From the NCBI RefSeq assembly GCF_003284585.1, contig NZ_QKRX01000005.1, forward strand, positions 62,001 to 126,000: DNA of 64,000 nucleotides, written 5' to 3'. Made by a program: the position numbers and the translations under genes. Origin of the DNA: Nitrincola tibetensis (GTDB taxonomy: Bacteria; Pseudomonadota; Gammaproteobacteria; Pseudomonadales; Balneatricaceae). The notes below the pieces were generated by a model. That model searched no databases. It saw only the letters and a program-made list of their open reading frames with translations, and was not told where the DNA came from. Below, one piece after another: positions 10,504 to 17,273 of this stretch; position 1 is the first letter of the stretch, and every line of letters starts with the position of its first letter.

Positions 10504-11070
10504 TTATTTAACAAACCTTAGGGGTGGCAAATTCTGATAGTATACCGCTCTGCTTAATCCTCCCACTACACTATTGCACAGACTTCCATGCAGAAAATTC
10601 AGATTCATCTGCAAAATGTTCCCCAGTGTGAACTTCGGTTGGGTTTCATCTCGCATTTCAAATCGCCACACGGCTTGTTGTCGTTCGGCGTCTGATCCAT
10701 CAAATAAATCAAAATCCAGTAGGTGCAGTCCAATGGATGCGCCAAGGTGTTGGTAGTCTTGGCCTGCATCAAGTTGGTTGCTCAGTGTTCGGGCGAGGTA
10801 AAACAAGCCTCGTTTGTGCCATGATCCGTATTTGCGCACCTGTATTTCGACATTATAGCAGTGTCCTTCGGCATCACGCGCTAATACATCTAAAACAATG
10901 CACTTTCCGTTGAGTTCACTGGGTTCTATGTTGGGGTTTAGAATGTCAAGAGAGGTGATAGGGGGTAAGTCGTAGCGTAAATCATTGATCAGATGGAGAA
11001 GTAAGTCGGGTGACTCACCGAAGAGTCTTTTAAACACATAATCATTGGTGGGGCTAAGTAGTTCGTTCAT
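10504..11070 (-). pseudogene. Rpn-family recombination-promoting nuclease, 3'-truncated
   Basis: The N-terminal part MNELLSPTNDYVFKRLFG, the LDVLARDAEGHCYNVEIQVR core (an ExK-type nuclease motif) and YLARTLSNQL are typical of PD-(D/E)XK Rpn/transposase-like nucleases. These are normally near 300 residues. Here the frame ends after 188 with an unrelated tail (VVGGLSRAVYYQNLPP), so the 3' part is lost. The ATG at 11070 has AAGGA upstream. The upstream region recurs at 12.47 and 14.89 kb. Confidence 0.8.
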
Positions 11071-11180
11071 GAGATATCCTTTCTCGTATTGCGTCCTGTG
11101 GGTTCTTACTTGTGTAGCGGTATTTGTGGTGCTGGATCTATTATAGCCTAGTTTCGTTAGGGGTCTTTTAGGTAGGCTAC

Positions 11181-11283
11181 GCCCTGACTCATCAACACTC
11201 AAGACACGGCATGAATCCATCCCTGGAGCCTCGCGTTTGCCATCCATGGCAAACGACGGTCTTGTGTGCTGATCAGTCAGAGC
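11181..11283. repeat. Palindromic 103-bp repeat, copy A
   Basis: Left arm GCCCTGACTCATCAACAC... and right arm ...GTGCTGATCAGTCAGAGC are imperfect inverted repeats of about 25 bp. A central palindrome TTTGCCATCCATGGCAAA sits between them. Left flank: sequence upstream of the truncated rpn gene. See copies B-F. Confidence 0.85.
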
Positions 11284-11375
11284 TTTAGTTAGTTCGGAAG
11301 CGGTTTTTTTTGACCAAATCTTGATCTTACCTTGATGCGAGAAATGACAGAACAGTTGAGATGAAGGTTGAACAA

Positions 11376-11400
11376 GGAATTGTTACACTGACCCCGATGA
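11376..11400 (+). repeat. Boundary motif copy a
   Basis: GGAATTGTTACACTGACCCC followed by GATGA, next to the 3' end of the DUF2442/DUF4160 pair. Similar motifs occur at 12765, 15085, 15827, 15937 and 17235, mostly at the edges of small gene cassettes. Confidence 0.5.
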
Positions 11401-11413
11401 CCCCGATGACAGC

Positions 11414-11647
11414 TCACGCTGCCACCTTCCGATACAGTGCATCTGGGGCCAGATCCGCATCGTTTGGCCAGCACACGGCACCAAATTCATCTACCCGCAC
11501 CTGGGCGAAGAATTCTGGGTCTTTTAATGGTTCAAACATTGGCCCGAACAGGCGATCCGCAAGGCAAACCTCTCCATAAGTGCCATCATCGAAAGTGACC
11601 GCGAGAGTGTATTCAGGTTTAGCTTCTACATTGGTTACTCGGCGCAT
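11414..11647 (-). CDS. DUF2442 domain protein
   Basis: A 77-residue protein matching the DUF2442 pattern: V.N.EA..EYTL.VTF.DG..GEV (residues 5-26) and a final PDALYRKV. DUF2442 genes are commonly paired with DUF4160 genes, as here, with only five bases between them, and the pair is often listed as a candidate toxin-antitoxin module. Which partner is toxic is not known to me. GGAG precedes the ATG at a good distance. Confidence 0.75.
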   Translation of the reverse strand: MRRVTNVEAKPEYTLAVTFDDGTYGEVCLADRLFGPMFEPLKDPEFFAQVRVDEFGAVCWPNDADLAPDALYRKVAA

Positions 11648-11652
11648 GGTGC

Positions 11653-11913
11653 TTACTCCAATGGCTCAATCTTGTTGAGAGGCTGATGTTGCTCAGCCAG
11701 TTTCCAGTCGTTCAGTAAATCTTGTCTGTGCTCGACCGCCCATTCAATGACCATCGCCTTGGCTCTTTTGGGTAACGAGCCTTCCATAATCTCCAGAGTC
11801 TCAATTGAGATAATCGCTTCATGCCCGCTGTAATAGGCATGGAAATGAGGCGGATTGTGGTCGTCGTAGTACATTCGTATCAGGATGCCAAAGAATTCGC
11901 TGATGGTTGGCAT
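11653..11913 (-). CDS. DUF4160 domain protein
   Basis: An 86-residue protein with the DUF4160 signature: PTISEFFGI.IRMYYDDHNPPHFHA followed by YYSGHEAIISI and a C-terminal LLNDWKLA helix. The clustered histidines suggest metal or nucleic-acid contact, but no activity is established. It is first in an apparent two-gene unit with the DUF2442 gene. The ribosome-binding site TAGGAG overlaps the stop codon of an ORF ending at 11922. Confidence 0.75.
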   Translation of the reverse strand: MPTISEFFGILIRMYYDDHNPPHFHAYYSGHEAIISIETLEIMEGSLPKRAKAMVIEWAVEHRQDLLNDWKLAEQHQPLNKIEPLE

Positions 11914-11921
11914 TCGCGCTC

Positions 11922-12107
11922 CTATGTGCCGATGCGAGCACGAGGCACTGCATCCGGCATCCAGTGTGTTATTATTTCGAGCACAACATCCATAGTGCTT
12001 TCACCTTTGTAGTTGCCTGACTCACACCACATGCCATCGCTATCGAGCACACCGAGAATGACATGAGCAGCACTTTCATCAAATTCCGGATGTGTGAGTA
12101 CGCGCAA
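11922..12107 (-). CDS. Small unrecognised ORF before the DUF4160 gene
   Basis: A 61-residue frame (TTG start) reading LRVLTHPEFDESAAHVILGV...DVVLEIITHWMPDAVPR. It ends exactly at the ribosome-binding site of the DUF4160 gene. The frame is open a further 14 codons upstream without an ATG, so it may be the 3' end of a truncated gene. I do not recognise the family. Confidence 0.35.
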   Translation of the reverse strand: MRVLTHPEFDESAAHVILGVLDSDGMWCESGNYKGESTMDVVLEIITHWMPDAVPRARIGT

Positions 12108-12573
12108 CCACGTGAAATCGATACTTTCTGGAGGCGCCGCTTCAACCTAATCTGAAGTTGAGTGTTTTCGACACAACACATGATCATCATGATCAAGCTC
12201 GTATAGGTAGGCATTAGAATCTTTGTAGCCATAGATGCACTCCTGAGCATAAATCACTAGATACGAATTATAGTGCCTGTATTAGTGCGGCAAATCACCC
12301 ACCAGATACGTTATTATAGTCAAATTACACCATTAACATAAAGCTGGGAATCAACCATCAATTACGAACACCCCCAAAACAATGCATTTTCCGTTGAGTT
12401 CACTGGGTTCAATGTTGGGGTTTAATATGTCAAGAGAGGTGATAGGGGCTGAGTAGTTCATTCATGAGATATCCTTTCTCGTGTTGCGTCCTGTGGGTTC
12501 TTACTTGTGTAGCGGTATTTGTGGTGCTGGACTATTATAGCCTAGTTTCGTTAGGGTCTTTTAGGTAGGCTAC

Positions 12574-12663
12574 GCCCTGACTCATCAACACTCAAGACTC
12601 GGCATAAATCCATCCTTGGAGCCTAGCGTTTGCCCTCCATGGTTGTGTGCTGCTAAGTCAGTG
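12574..12663. repeat. Palindromic repeat, copy B (internally shortened)
   Basis: Begins GCCCTGACTCATCAACACTC and ends GTGTGCTGCTAAGTCAGT. The right half of the central palindrome is deleted. The left flank is rpn-type, as in copies A and D; the right flank is rmlB-type, as in copy F. This makes it a chimeric copy. Confidence 0.8.
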
Positions 12664-12764
12664 AGTTGGTGCTACGCCATTAAAAACCGCCAACGACCCA
12701 ATCTTTCCTGCTGATCGAGACATGACTTCGAACCAGATCACAAAATGTGTAATAGGGTTTTTCC

Positions 12765-12790
12765 GGGAATTGTTACACCGACCCCGATCT
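12765..12790 (+). repeat. Boundary motif copy b
   Basis: GGGAATTGTTACACCGACCC followed by CGATCT, about 90 bases before the HEPN cassette. Confidence 0.5.
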
Positions 12791-12880
12791 TGCTGGTCTC
12801 GATCTCATTAAGCTTGCACTGATGCTGTCCTCATGTAGAATGAACCCTCTAGTGTTATGAAAATGGATTAATGTCCTGAT

Positions 12881-13651
12881 ATGATCGGTCTAATGCCGCA
12901 AACTAATGTGGATGAAGTTCTCGCAAAAATTGCCAGATTTGAGCAGTTTGGTGACAACGATAGCCATGTTGTGTTTGAAAAAAAATCTCTCCAAAGAGAG
13001 ATTCAAAACGATATTAAAAAGCTTAAAGAAGTGTCGATTTCTGATGGTTACATGACCGATATGATCTTTAATGGCATTCAAAAAAATGAAGCCAAGTGTA
13101 GAAGTTATTACGAACTTGCGAAACAGCAGGGTGCTTATTCTCGTCAGTTAGACTGGAACTTTGCGCTGAGTCTGGGTTATCTAGGTTATGAAAGTGAAGC
13201 CTCCGATATTTTTTTGGATCTTGTTGATCGAGATCTAGGTGAGCCAGAAATTTACAGAGGCGCATCAACTCATTTTTCAGACATGGGCTACTTTGATAAA
13301 GCTGTGCAAGTTTTAGAAAAAGGCTTGAAGCTGAAGGATTGTCTAATCACGGAGAGGCTTATAGTGTGTGAAAAACTCGCTAATTTCGTTGATCAGCTCA
13401 ATATTCCTAAAAATGAACTCAATCGTTACATGAGCACGGTACAAGAGTTCCAACAAAAGAAAGGGCTGTACTTCAAAGATCGTCGCTATGATTTTTTTGA
13501 TGACGGACATGAAACGATTGCGTGTATTGAGATAAACACAGGGAAAAGCATAGATGATGTTAATCGTTTAAACGATGAATTATTCGATCTATTAGCTTCG
13601 AAAGATTTTACAGCTGATATTGCTTTAAATTTTGTTACCATGTTCAGATAG
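12881..13651 (+). CDS. Unrecognised protein with repeat-like helical region, partner of HEPN protein
   Basis: 256 residues, strongly charged N-terminus (KKSLQREIQNDIKKLKEV). The middle section (about 85-150) contains helical pairs resembling tetratricopeptide repeats: LDWNFALSLGYLGYESEASDIFLDLVD, then IYRGASTHFSDMGYFDKAVQVLEKGL. The C-terminal part has CIEINTGKSIDDVNRLNDELFDLLAS. I cannot assign a family. It is separated from the HEPN gene by 8 bases, with that gene's GGAG overlapping its stop codon, so the two are co-translated. It may be the antitoxin or sensor of a two-gene system. The start is uncertain: ATG at 12881 or 12893, neither with a strong ribosome-binding site. Confidence 0.65.
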   Translation: MIGLMPQTNVDEVLAKIARFEQFGDNDSHVVFEKKSLQREIQNDIKKLKEVSISDGYMTDMIFNGIQKNEAKCRSYYELAKQQGAYSRQLDWNFALSLGYLGYESEASDIFLDLVDRDLGEPEIYRGASTHFSDMGYFDKAVQVLEKGLKLKDCLITERLIVCEKLANFVDQLNIPKNELNRYMSTVQEFQQKKGLYFKDRRYDFFDDGHETIACIEINTGKSIDDVNRLNDELFDLLASKDFTADIALNFVTMFR

Positions 13652-13659
13652 GAGTCTGC

Positions 13660-14085
13660 ATGGCAATCACGCCAGATAATCTTTATTGCTGGGCTCAAGA
13701 CGCCCATATACAACAGTGTGATAAGAAAGCTCTAGAAGAAACAAGTTATAGAGCTACGGCAAGTAGAGCTTATTACGCTGTTTTCCACACGGCCAAAGCT
13801 GTTGAATCAACTTTCCTGCCTTCTTACACAGGTCCTGAAGCAACTCATCAACTTCTTGAGAAGAATTTACTGTCTGCAAATCGAAGTAATACGTGTAATC
13901 TCAACGATGAAGAAATTAATCAGATTAAGTCTTTAGCTTACGCACTAAGATCAATAAAAGCCCTTCGTGTTAAAGCGGATTACAAAATAGAGTTAGACTT
14001 TACAAAAGCTGACTGTGATTTAGTGATGAATCAGACAACTAAATTCATTCACAAAGCACAATCGCTTTTATCTCTGCCCCGGTAA
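13660..14085 (+). CDS. HEPN domain protein
   Basis: A 141-residue all-helical protein with R36-AYYAVF-H43, an Rx6H arrangement matching the catalytic Rx4-6H motif of HEPN ribonucleases. It sits inside YRATASRAYYAVFHTAKAVE, typical of the HEPN family. The C-terminal helix carries the ADYK...TKADCDLVMNQT segment. HEPN proteins in such pairs often act as RNases or adenylylation targets in toxin-antitoxin or defence modules; here the partner is the upstream helical protein rather than a MNT nucleotidyltransferase. Ribosome-binding site AGGAG. Confidence 0.8.
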   Translation: MAITPDNLYCWAQDAHIQQCDKKALEETSYRATASRAYYAVFHTAKAVESTFLPSYTGPEATHQLLEKNLLSANRSNTCNLNDEEINQIKSLAYALRSIKALRVKADYKIELDFTKADCDLVMNQTTKFIHKAQSLLSLPR

Positions 14086-14120
14086 TTTGTGAATAGCACA
14101 GCCACCCGAAGTATTAGCCC

Positions 14121-14358
14121 TTAAGCACGTCCATACCGATCCTCAAACCGCACAATATCATCCTCACCCAGATAAGAACCCGATTGCACCTCAATTTGAA
14201 CTTAGGCAAGTAGCGCGTTGAAGCGTTTGTTGTAGCAAGCTGAAACCCGAGCCAGTCAGGCGTGACCCGGTCAGGTCTAAAAACTGTTTGGCATAACCAG
14301 AGCGCGACAGAGGCCAGAGTCATGTGCCCTGGCCGCCAGGGATGATGGGATATATCAT
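14121..14358 (-). pseudogene. manC: manC remnant with large internal deletion
   Basis: Both ends match the functional manC at 17668-19095. Bases 14121-14195 correspond to its last codons (E D R Y G R A stop). Bases 14198-14358 correspond to its first about 50 codons. About 1.2 kb between them is missing, joined at CACCTCAATT/TGAACTTAGG. The start reads MIYPIIPGGQGT then TGA, so there is also a nonsense codon and a 3-base loss. The upstream flank, through palindromic repeat C, is duplicated too. Confidence 0.9.
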
Positions 14359-14468
14359 GGAGTTGTTAGTTTCTGTTTTTTGGCAGTGTTGCGACACAAT
14401 TTACACTATTCACCCAGAAAAAAACCTTTTAATTCGAGAAGTTTTATATGTTTTGCATTTTAGGCTAC

Positions 14469-14571
14469 GCCCTGACTGATCAGCACTCAAGACACGGCAT
14501 AAATCTATCCTTGGAGCCTCGCGTTTGCTATCCATGTAGAACGACGGTCTTGCGTACTGATCAGTCAGGGC
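14469..14571. repeat. Palindromic 103-bp repeat, copy C
   Basis: Full-length copy; arms GCCCTGACTGATCAGCAC and TACTGATCAGTCAGGGC are nearly perfect inverted repeats. Left flank GCATTTTAGGCTAC and right flank GTTTGAAAGTTTGTGCTA are those of copy F. Confidence 0.9.
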
Positions 14572-14696
14572 GTTTGAAAGTTTGTGCTAGTTCGCTACTC
14601 AGCATTGACCGTATTATTATCGATGGAATCATACAACAAGCATTAAAAATATTGAGGTATCAGAGCTTAGCTATACCCATTAGGGTTCATTGATTG

Positions 14697-14848
14697 TCAA
14701 CGCCAAGTATCCTGCATCATATCTTCCAATGTTTTCGTCGCTTTCCAGTTTAACTGAGCCTCAGCTTTGCTAGCGTCTGCCCAGAAAGCGGCCAGATCAC
14801 CCTCGCGGCGGGGTGCGATTCGAAAGAGGATGGTTTGGCAGGAAGCGT
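14697..14848 (-). pseudogene. galE: galE (UDP-glucose 4-epimerase) 3' end remnant
   Basis: The minus strand reads RIAPRREGDLAAFWADASKA and then EAQLNWKATKTLEDMMQDTW followed by R and TGA. This is the conserved C-terminus of GalE (APRR.GD.A..WAD..KA...L.WK..). Only about 50 codons remain. The upstream edge runs into the rpn-type flank of repeat D. It shows that a galE gene was once part of, or brought to, this locus. Confidence 0.8.
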
Positions 14849-15000
14849 CGTGAACTACTCACTGCTAAAGCGGCTGAGCTTGTCGTTCATGAGATATCCT
14901 TTCTCGTGTTGCGACCTGTGGGTTCTTCCATGTGTAGCGGTATTTGTGGTGCTGGATCTATTATAGCCTAGTTTCGTTATGGGTCTTTTAGGTAGGCTAT

Positions 15001-15084
15001 GCCCTAACTGATCAGCACTCAAGACACGGCATGAATCCATCTTTGGAGCCTCGCGTTTGCCATCCATGGCAAACGACGGTCTTT
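15001..15084. repeat. Palindromic repeat, copy D (right end lost), with rpn start relic
   Basis: Starts GCCCTAACTGATCAGCAC and runs through the central TTTGCCATCCATGGCAAA, then stops after GGTCTT where a boundary motif and the vapBC promoter begin. Its left flank (14886-15000) is the rpn upstream region. The attached start reads MNDKLSRFSSE and ends, so it is a third rpn relic. Confidence 0.85.
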
Positions 15085-15113
15085 GGGCATTGTTACTCCA
15101 ATACCGATCCTAC

Positions 15114-15164
15114 TTGACACCCTTCTAGTACCTACTACAATTGCATGTATACATATCATGTATA
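15114..15164 (+). promoter_or_regulatory. vapBC promoter and operator
   Basis: TTGACA at 15114-15119 and TACAAT at 15136-15141 with a 16-base spacer form a strong sigma70 promoter. Directly downstream is the perfect inverted repeat TATACAT-ATC-ATGTATA (15148-15164). This is a likely site for autorepression by the VapB/VapC complex, as is usual for these modules. A near-match to the boundary motif lies just upstream at 15085-15110. Confidence 0.7.
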
Positions 15165-15190
15165 TCCAAGAATGGCTAGGAGCTTTACCA

Positions 15191-15421
15191 ATGGAAAGCG
15201 CATCAATTTTCAAAAGCAATACCACTCAGGCGGTGCGACTCCCAAAAGCTGTAGCACTTCCTGAGTCTGTTAAACGAGTCAATATAATTCCGCTTGGACG
15301 TGCTCGTCTGATCGTTCCAGAAGGAGAAGGTTGGGATAGCTGGTTTGATGGCGAAGATATGACTGAAGACTTTATGGTCGATCGCGACCAACCTGCGGAT
15401 CAAGATAGAGAAATGCTCTAA
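15191..15421 (+). CDS. vapB: VapB-family antitoxin
   Basis: A 76-residue protein with the AbrB/SpoVT-like DNA-binding start IFKSNTTQAVRLPKAVALPE (residues 6-25). An acidic C-terminus (WDSWFDGEDMTEDFMVDRDQ) would occupy the toxin active site. I start it at ATG 15191, eight bases after AGGAG; upstream in-frame codons lie in the promoter. Its stop codon overlaps the vapC start (TAATG). Confidence 0.9.
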   Translation: MESASIFKSNTTQAVRLPKAVALPESVKRVNIIPLGRARLIVPEGEGWDSWFDGEDMTEDFMVDRDQPADQDREML

Positions 15422-15822
15422 TGCATAAATACATGCTTGATACCAACATCGTTATTTATACCATGAAAAATAAGCCTCAGTCGGTCAGAGAGGCATTTAA
15501 AAAGCATTATGGTCAAATGTGCATATCAAGCGTTTCATATATGGAGCTTGTTTACGGCGCTGAACGCTCATCGAACCCCGAAAGTAATCTTCGCAACCTT
15601 GAAGGATTTATTGCCCGAATGGATGTTCTCCCTTATGCGGAGGCTGCAGCCGTTCATACTGGGCAGATTCGAGCTGAACTCACCCAAAAGGGAACCCCTA
15701 TCGGTCCCTATGATCAGATGATTGCCGGCCATGCTCGATCGATGGGGCTGATCCTAGTGACCAATAACACCAAGGAATTCGAGCGTGTCGACGGGATACG
15801 CATTGAAAACTGGGTATCGTGA
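15421..15822 (+). CDS. vapC: VapC-family PIN-domain toxin
   Basis: A 133-residue PIN ribonuclease. Acidic residues D7 (MLDTNIVIY), E42 (SYMELVYG) and D98 (GPYDQMIAGHA) form the metal site; the fourth acidic position is replaced by N in LVTNNTKEF, a common variant. VapC toxins cleave tRNA or rRNA and are inhibited by VapB. The gene looks intact. A boundary-motif-like sequence follows the stop codon. Confidence 0.92.
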   Translation: MHKYMLDTNIVIYTMKNKPQSVREAFKKHYGQMCISSVSYMELVYGAERSSNPESNLRNLEGFIARMDVLPYAEAAAVHTGQIRAELTQKGTPIGPYDQMIAGHARSMGLILVTNNTKEFERVDGIRIENWVS

Positions 15823-15826
15823 GAAA

Positions 15827-15845
15827 GATCTTACTCCCCCCATCT
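15827..15845 (+). repeat. Boundary motif-like sequence after vapC
   Basis: GATCTTACTCCCCCCATCT directly after the vapC stop; compare GATCTTACTCCGACCCCAAT at 17235. Confidence 0.4.
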
Positions 15846-15936
15846 TTTCCAACACCGTAGGTAAATATCAAAACTACAGGTAACTTGGGGAATACACTTC
15901 ATTATTGGCGACTTATCCTAGGATGCTTTAAATAGA

Positions 15937-15960
15937 GATATTACACCGATCCCTATTATA
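15937..15960 (+). repeat. Boundary motif copy c
   Basis: GATATTACACCGATCCCTAT followed by TATA, upstream of the broken hipB-like gene. Confidence 0.45.
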
Positions 15961-16010
15961 TTAGACTTTTTGATTGAAACTTCTCTAAAAGTCTAGAATA
16001 GTAGTCATTT

Positions 16011-16240
16011 ATGAATAAGCGACTACTTTCTCTTGGCCAGCGTCTGTCAAAAGCGCGAAAACAGTTTTATCCTAACGATACACAGCACATTTTTGCCGTG
16101 AGAATTGGTGTGTCCAAAGCGACTTATGCAAAGATGGAAAAAGGGGACTTGAGTGTCAGGGCAGCATGGACAAGTACTTTGAGGCAGCCTCTTTGTTAGG
16201 CCTTGAATTCAAGTCGGCTGACAGAGCGTTATGCTCTTGA
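16011..16240 (+). pseudogene. HipB-like XRE transcription regulator, frameshifted
   Basis: The first 50 codons encode a helix-turn-helix of the XRE type: LSLGQRLSKARKQF, then FAVRIGVSKATYAKMEKGDL. Near 16150 the frame shifts. The natural continuation MDKYFEAASLLGLEFKSADR ALCS-TGA is in another frame and ends at 16240. In intact systems this gene is the antitoxin of a HipBA pair, consistent with the HipA remnant downstream. Confidence 0.75.
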
Positions 16241-16613
16241 GCATGAAGCGCCATTAGCCTGTGATCATGAGCTTATAAAAGAGTTAAAATACACGTATGA
16301 AATTGACAGAAGAGGTCAAAACGGAAAATTTGAGTTCAAACGTGATTTAACCTTTAAATCACTGTCGGCGGCTATGTCCATTGCCGCGATTGATGATTTT
16401 CCAGAGGATTATGATTGGTTTCGTAACATCTGGCATCCATTAAAATGGACGATAATCGATGATGCTATGATACATGAGTCGCAGTCATTCTGGTTGTATT
16501 GTGCGAATTGGAATTGGAATTTAGATTTGTATATTTTGTTACAATTTCCAAGATGTTCTCGAAAAGAACGTTATCTTCTTTATTTGCTCGGTCGAACGGA
16601 TTTACTGCCTTGA
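16203..16613 (+). CDS. Unrecognised ORF in the broken hip locus
   Basis: Open for about 124 codons after the hipB stop; the first dozen codons only overlap hipB in a wrong frame. It reads KELKYTYEIDRRGQNGKFEF and later DDFPEDYDWFRNIWHPLKW, with an aromatic C-terminal half. No ATG is near its start, so it may be a 5'-truncated gene. It does not look like HipA or TnpB, and I assign no function. Confidence 0.35.
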   Translation: MNSSRLTERYALEHEAPLACDHELIKELKYTYEIDRRGQNGKFEFKRDLTFKSLSAAMSIAAIDDFPEDYDWFRNIWHPLKWTIIDDAMIHESQSFWLYCANWNWNLDLYILLQFPRCSRKERYLLYLLGRTDLLP

Positions 16614-16638
16614 CATCTCTGCCCTCAACTTTTTAATT

Positions 16639-16749
16639 TGCCGCCACTAGGCGGAAAGGGCGGGAATTCCAAAAATGATGCGGCTTATTCTCTGTAGAGT
16701 GAACTAGCCACGCTAGAACGGCTTATGCCGTTTAGCGGGAGTAGTTCAC
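16639..16749 (+). mobile_element. IS200/IS605-like palindromic end or miniature element
   Basis: CCGCC-ACTA-GGCGG (16641-16654) is followed by a 51-base two-tier hairpin. GTGAACTA (16699-16706) pairs with TAGTTCAC (16742-16749); inside, CGCTAGAACGGC-TTAT-GCCGTTTAGCG forms the inner stem. Such ends are typical of the right end of IS200/IS605 elements carrying tnpB, but no tnpB is present here. HipA sequence resumes within a few bases of the last TTCAC. Confidence 0.5.
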
Positions 16750-16753
16750 CGCG

Positions 16754-17068
16754 GTGATTCACAATACAGACGATCACGAGCGCAATTTTAGCTTGATGCA
16801 TGATGGTTCAGGGTATTGCTTTGCTCCTGCCTACGATATGGTAGCTTCTTTAGCAATCGGTCAATACCCTATAGCTGGTTATCACAATTCACCTTATCCA
16901 TTGTTTCCATCGAATGCGAAAGGGAAGGTATTTGGTTTATCTTCCTCTAAGGTCACTCAAATAGCGGAGGAAATGATAGAAACTACGCTTAAGTGGCAAA
17001 CCTATGCCGAATTAGCAGGCGTCTCTGAACAGGATATTTTGAAAATTCAAAGTGTCATTAATCATTAA
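16754..17068 (+). pseudogene. HipA-like kinase, C-terminal remnant
   Basis: The frame reads IHNTDDHERNFSLMHDGSGY then CFAPAYDMVAS, the HipA_C catalytic and metal-binding region. About 100 residues remain of a kinase normally near 400. The N-terminal domain and ATP-binding core are missing, replaced by the unrecognised ORF and the palindromic element. Confidence 0.8.
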
Positions 17069-17082
17069 GTTTCTACAAACCA

Positions 17083-17182
17083 GCCCTGACTGATCAGCAC
17101 TCAAAACACGGCATGAATCCATCCTTGGAGCTTCGCGTTTGCCATCCATGGCAGACGGCCTTGTGTGCTGCTAAGTCAGTGC
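17083..17182. repeat. Palindromic repeat, copy E
   Basis: GCCCTGACTGATCAGCACTC at the left, TGTGCTGCTAAGTCAGTGC at the right, central palindrome partly changed (CCATCCATGGCAGACGG). Begins 15 bases after the hipA remnant stop codon. Confidence 0.85.
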
Positions 17183-17234
17183 GTTCGAAAGTGCCCGCTC
17201 TGATGTCATATTGCATCGGTTGAGATCCTATGAG

Positions 17235-17259
17235 ATCTTACTCCGACCCCAATTTATAT
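17235..17259 (+). repeat. Boundary motif copy d
   Basis: GATCTTACTCCGACCCCAAT followed by TTATA, immediately upstream of the small membrane-protein gene at 17274. Confidence 0.5.
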
Positions 17260-17273
17260 TTAAAGGTTTGTTA

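Larger units (their letters stand above)
12108..12880. other. Gene-free stretch made of repeat and gene remnants
   Basis: No intact gene. From 12380 to 12470 is a shrunken copy of the rpn gene start (it matches 10897-10960, then skips to the start codon region). Copy B of the palindromic repeat follows. From about 12668 to 12717 is a relic of the rmlB 3' end, matching 19321-19370. A boundary motif then leads into the HEPN cassette. I see nothing in 12108-12370. Confidence 0.7.
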
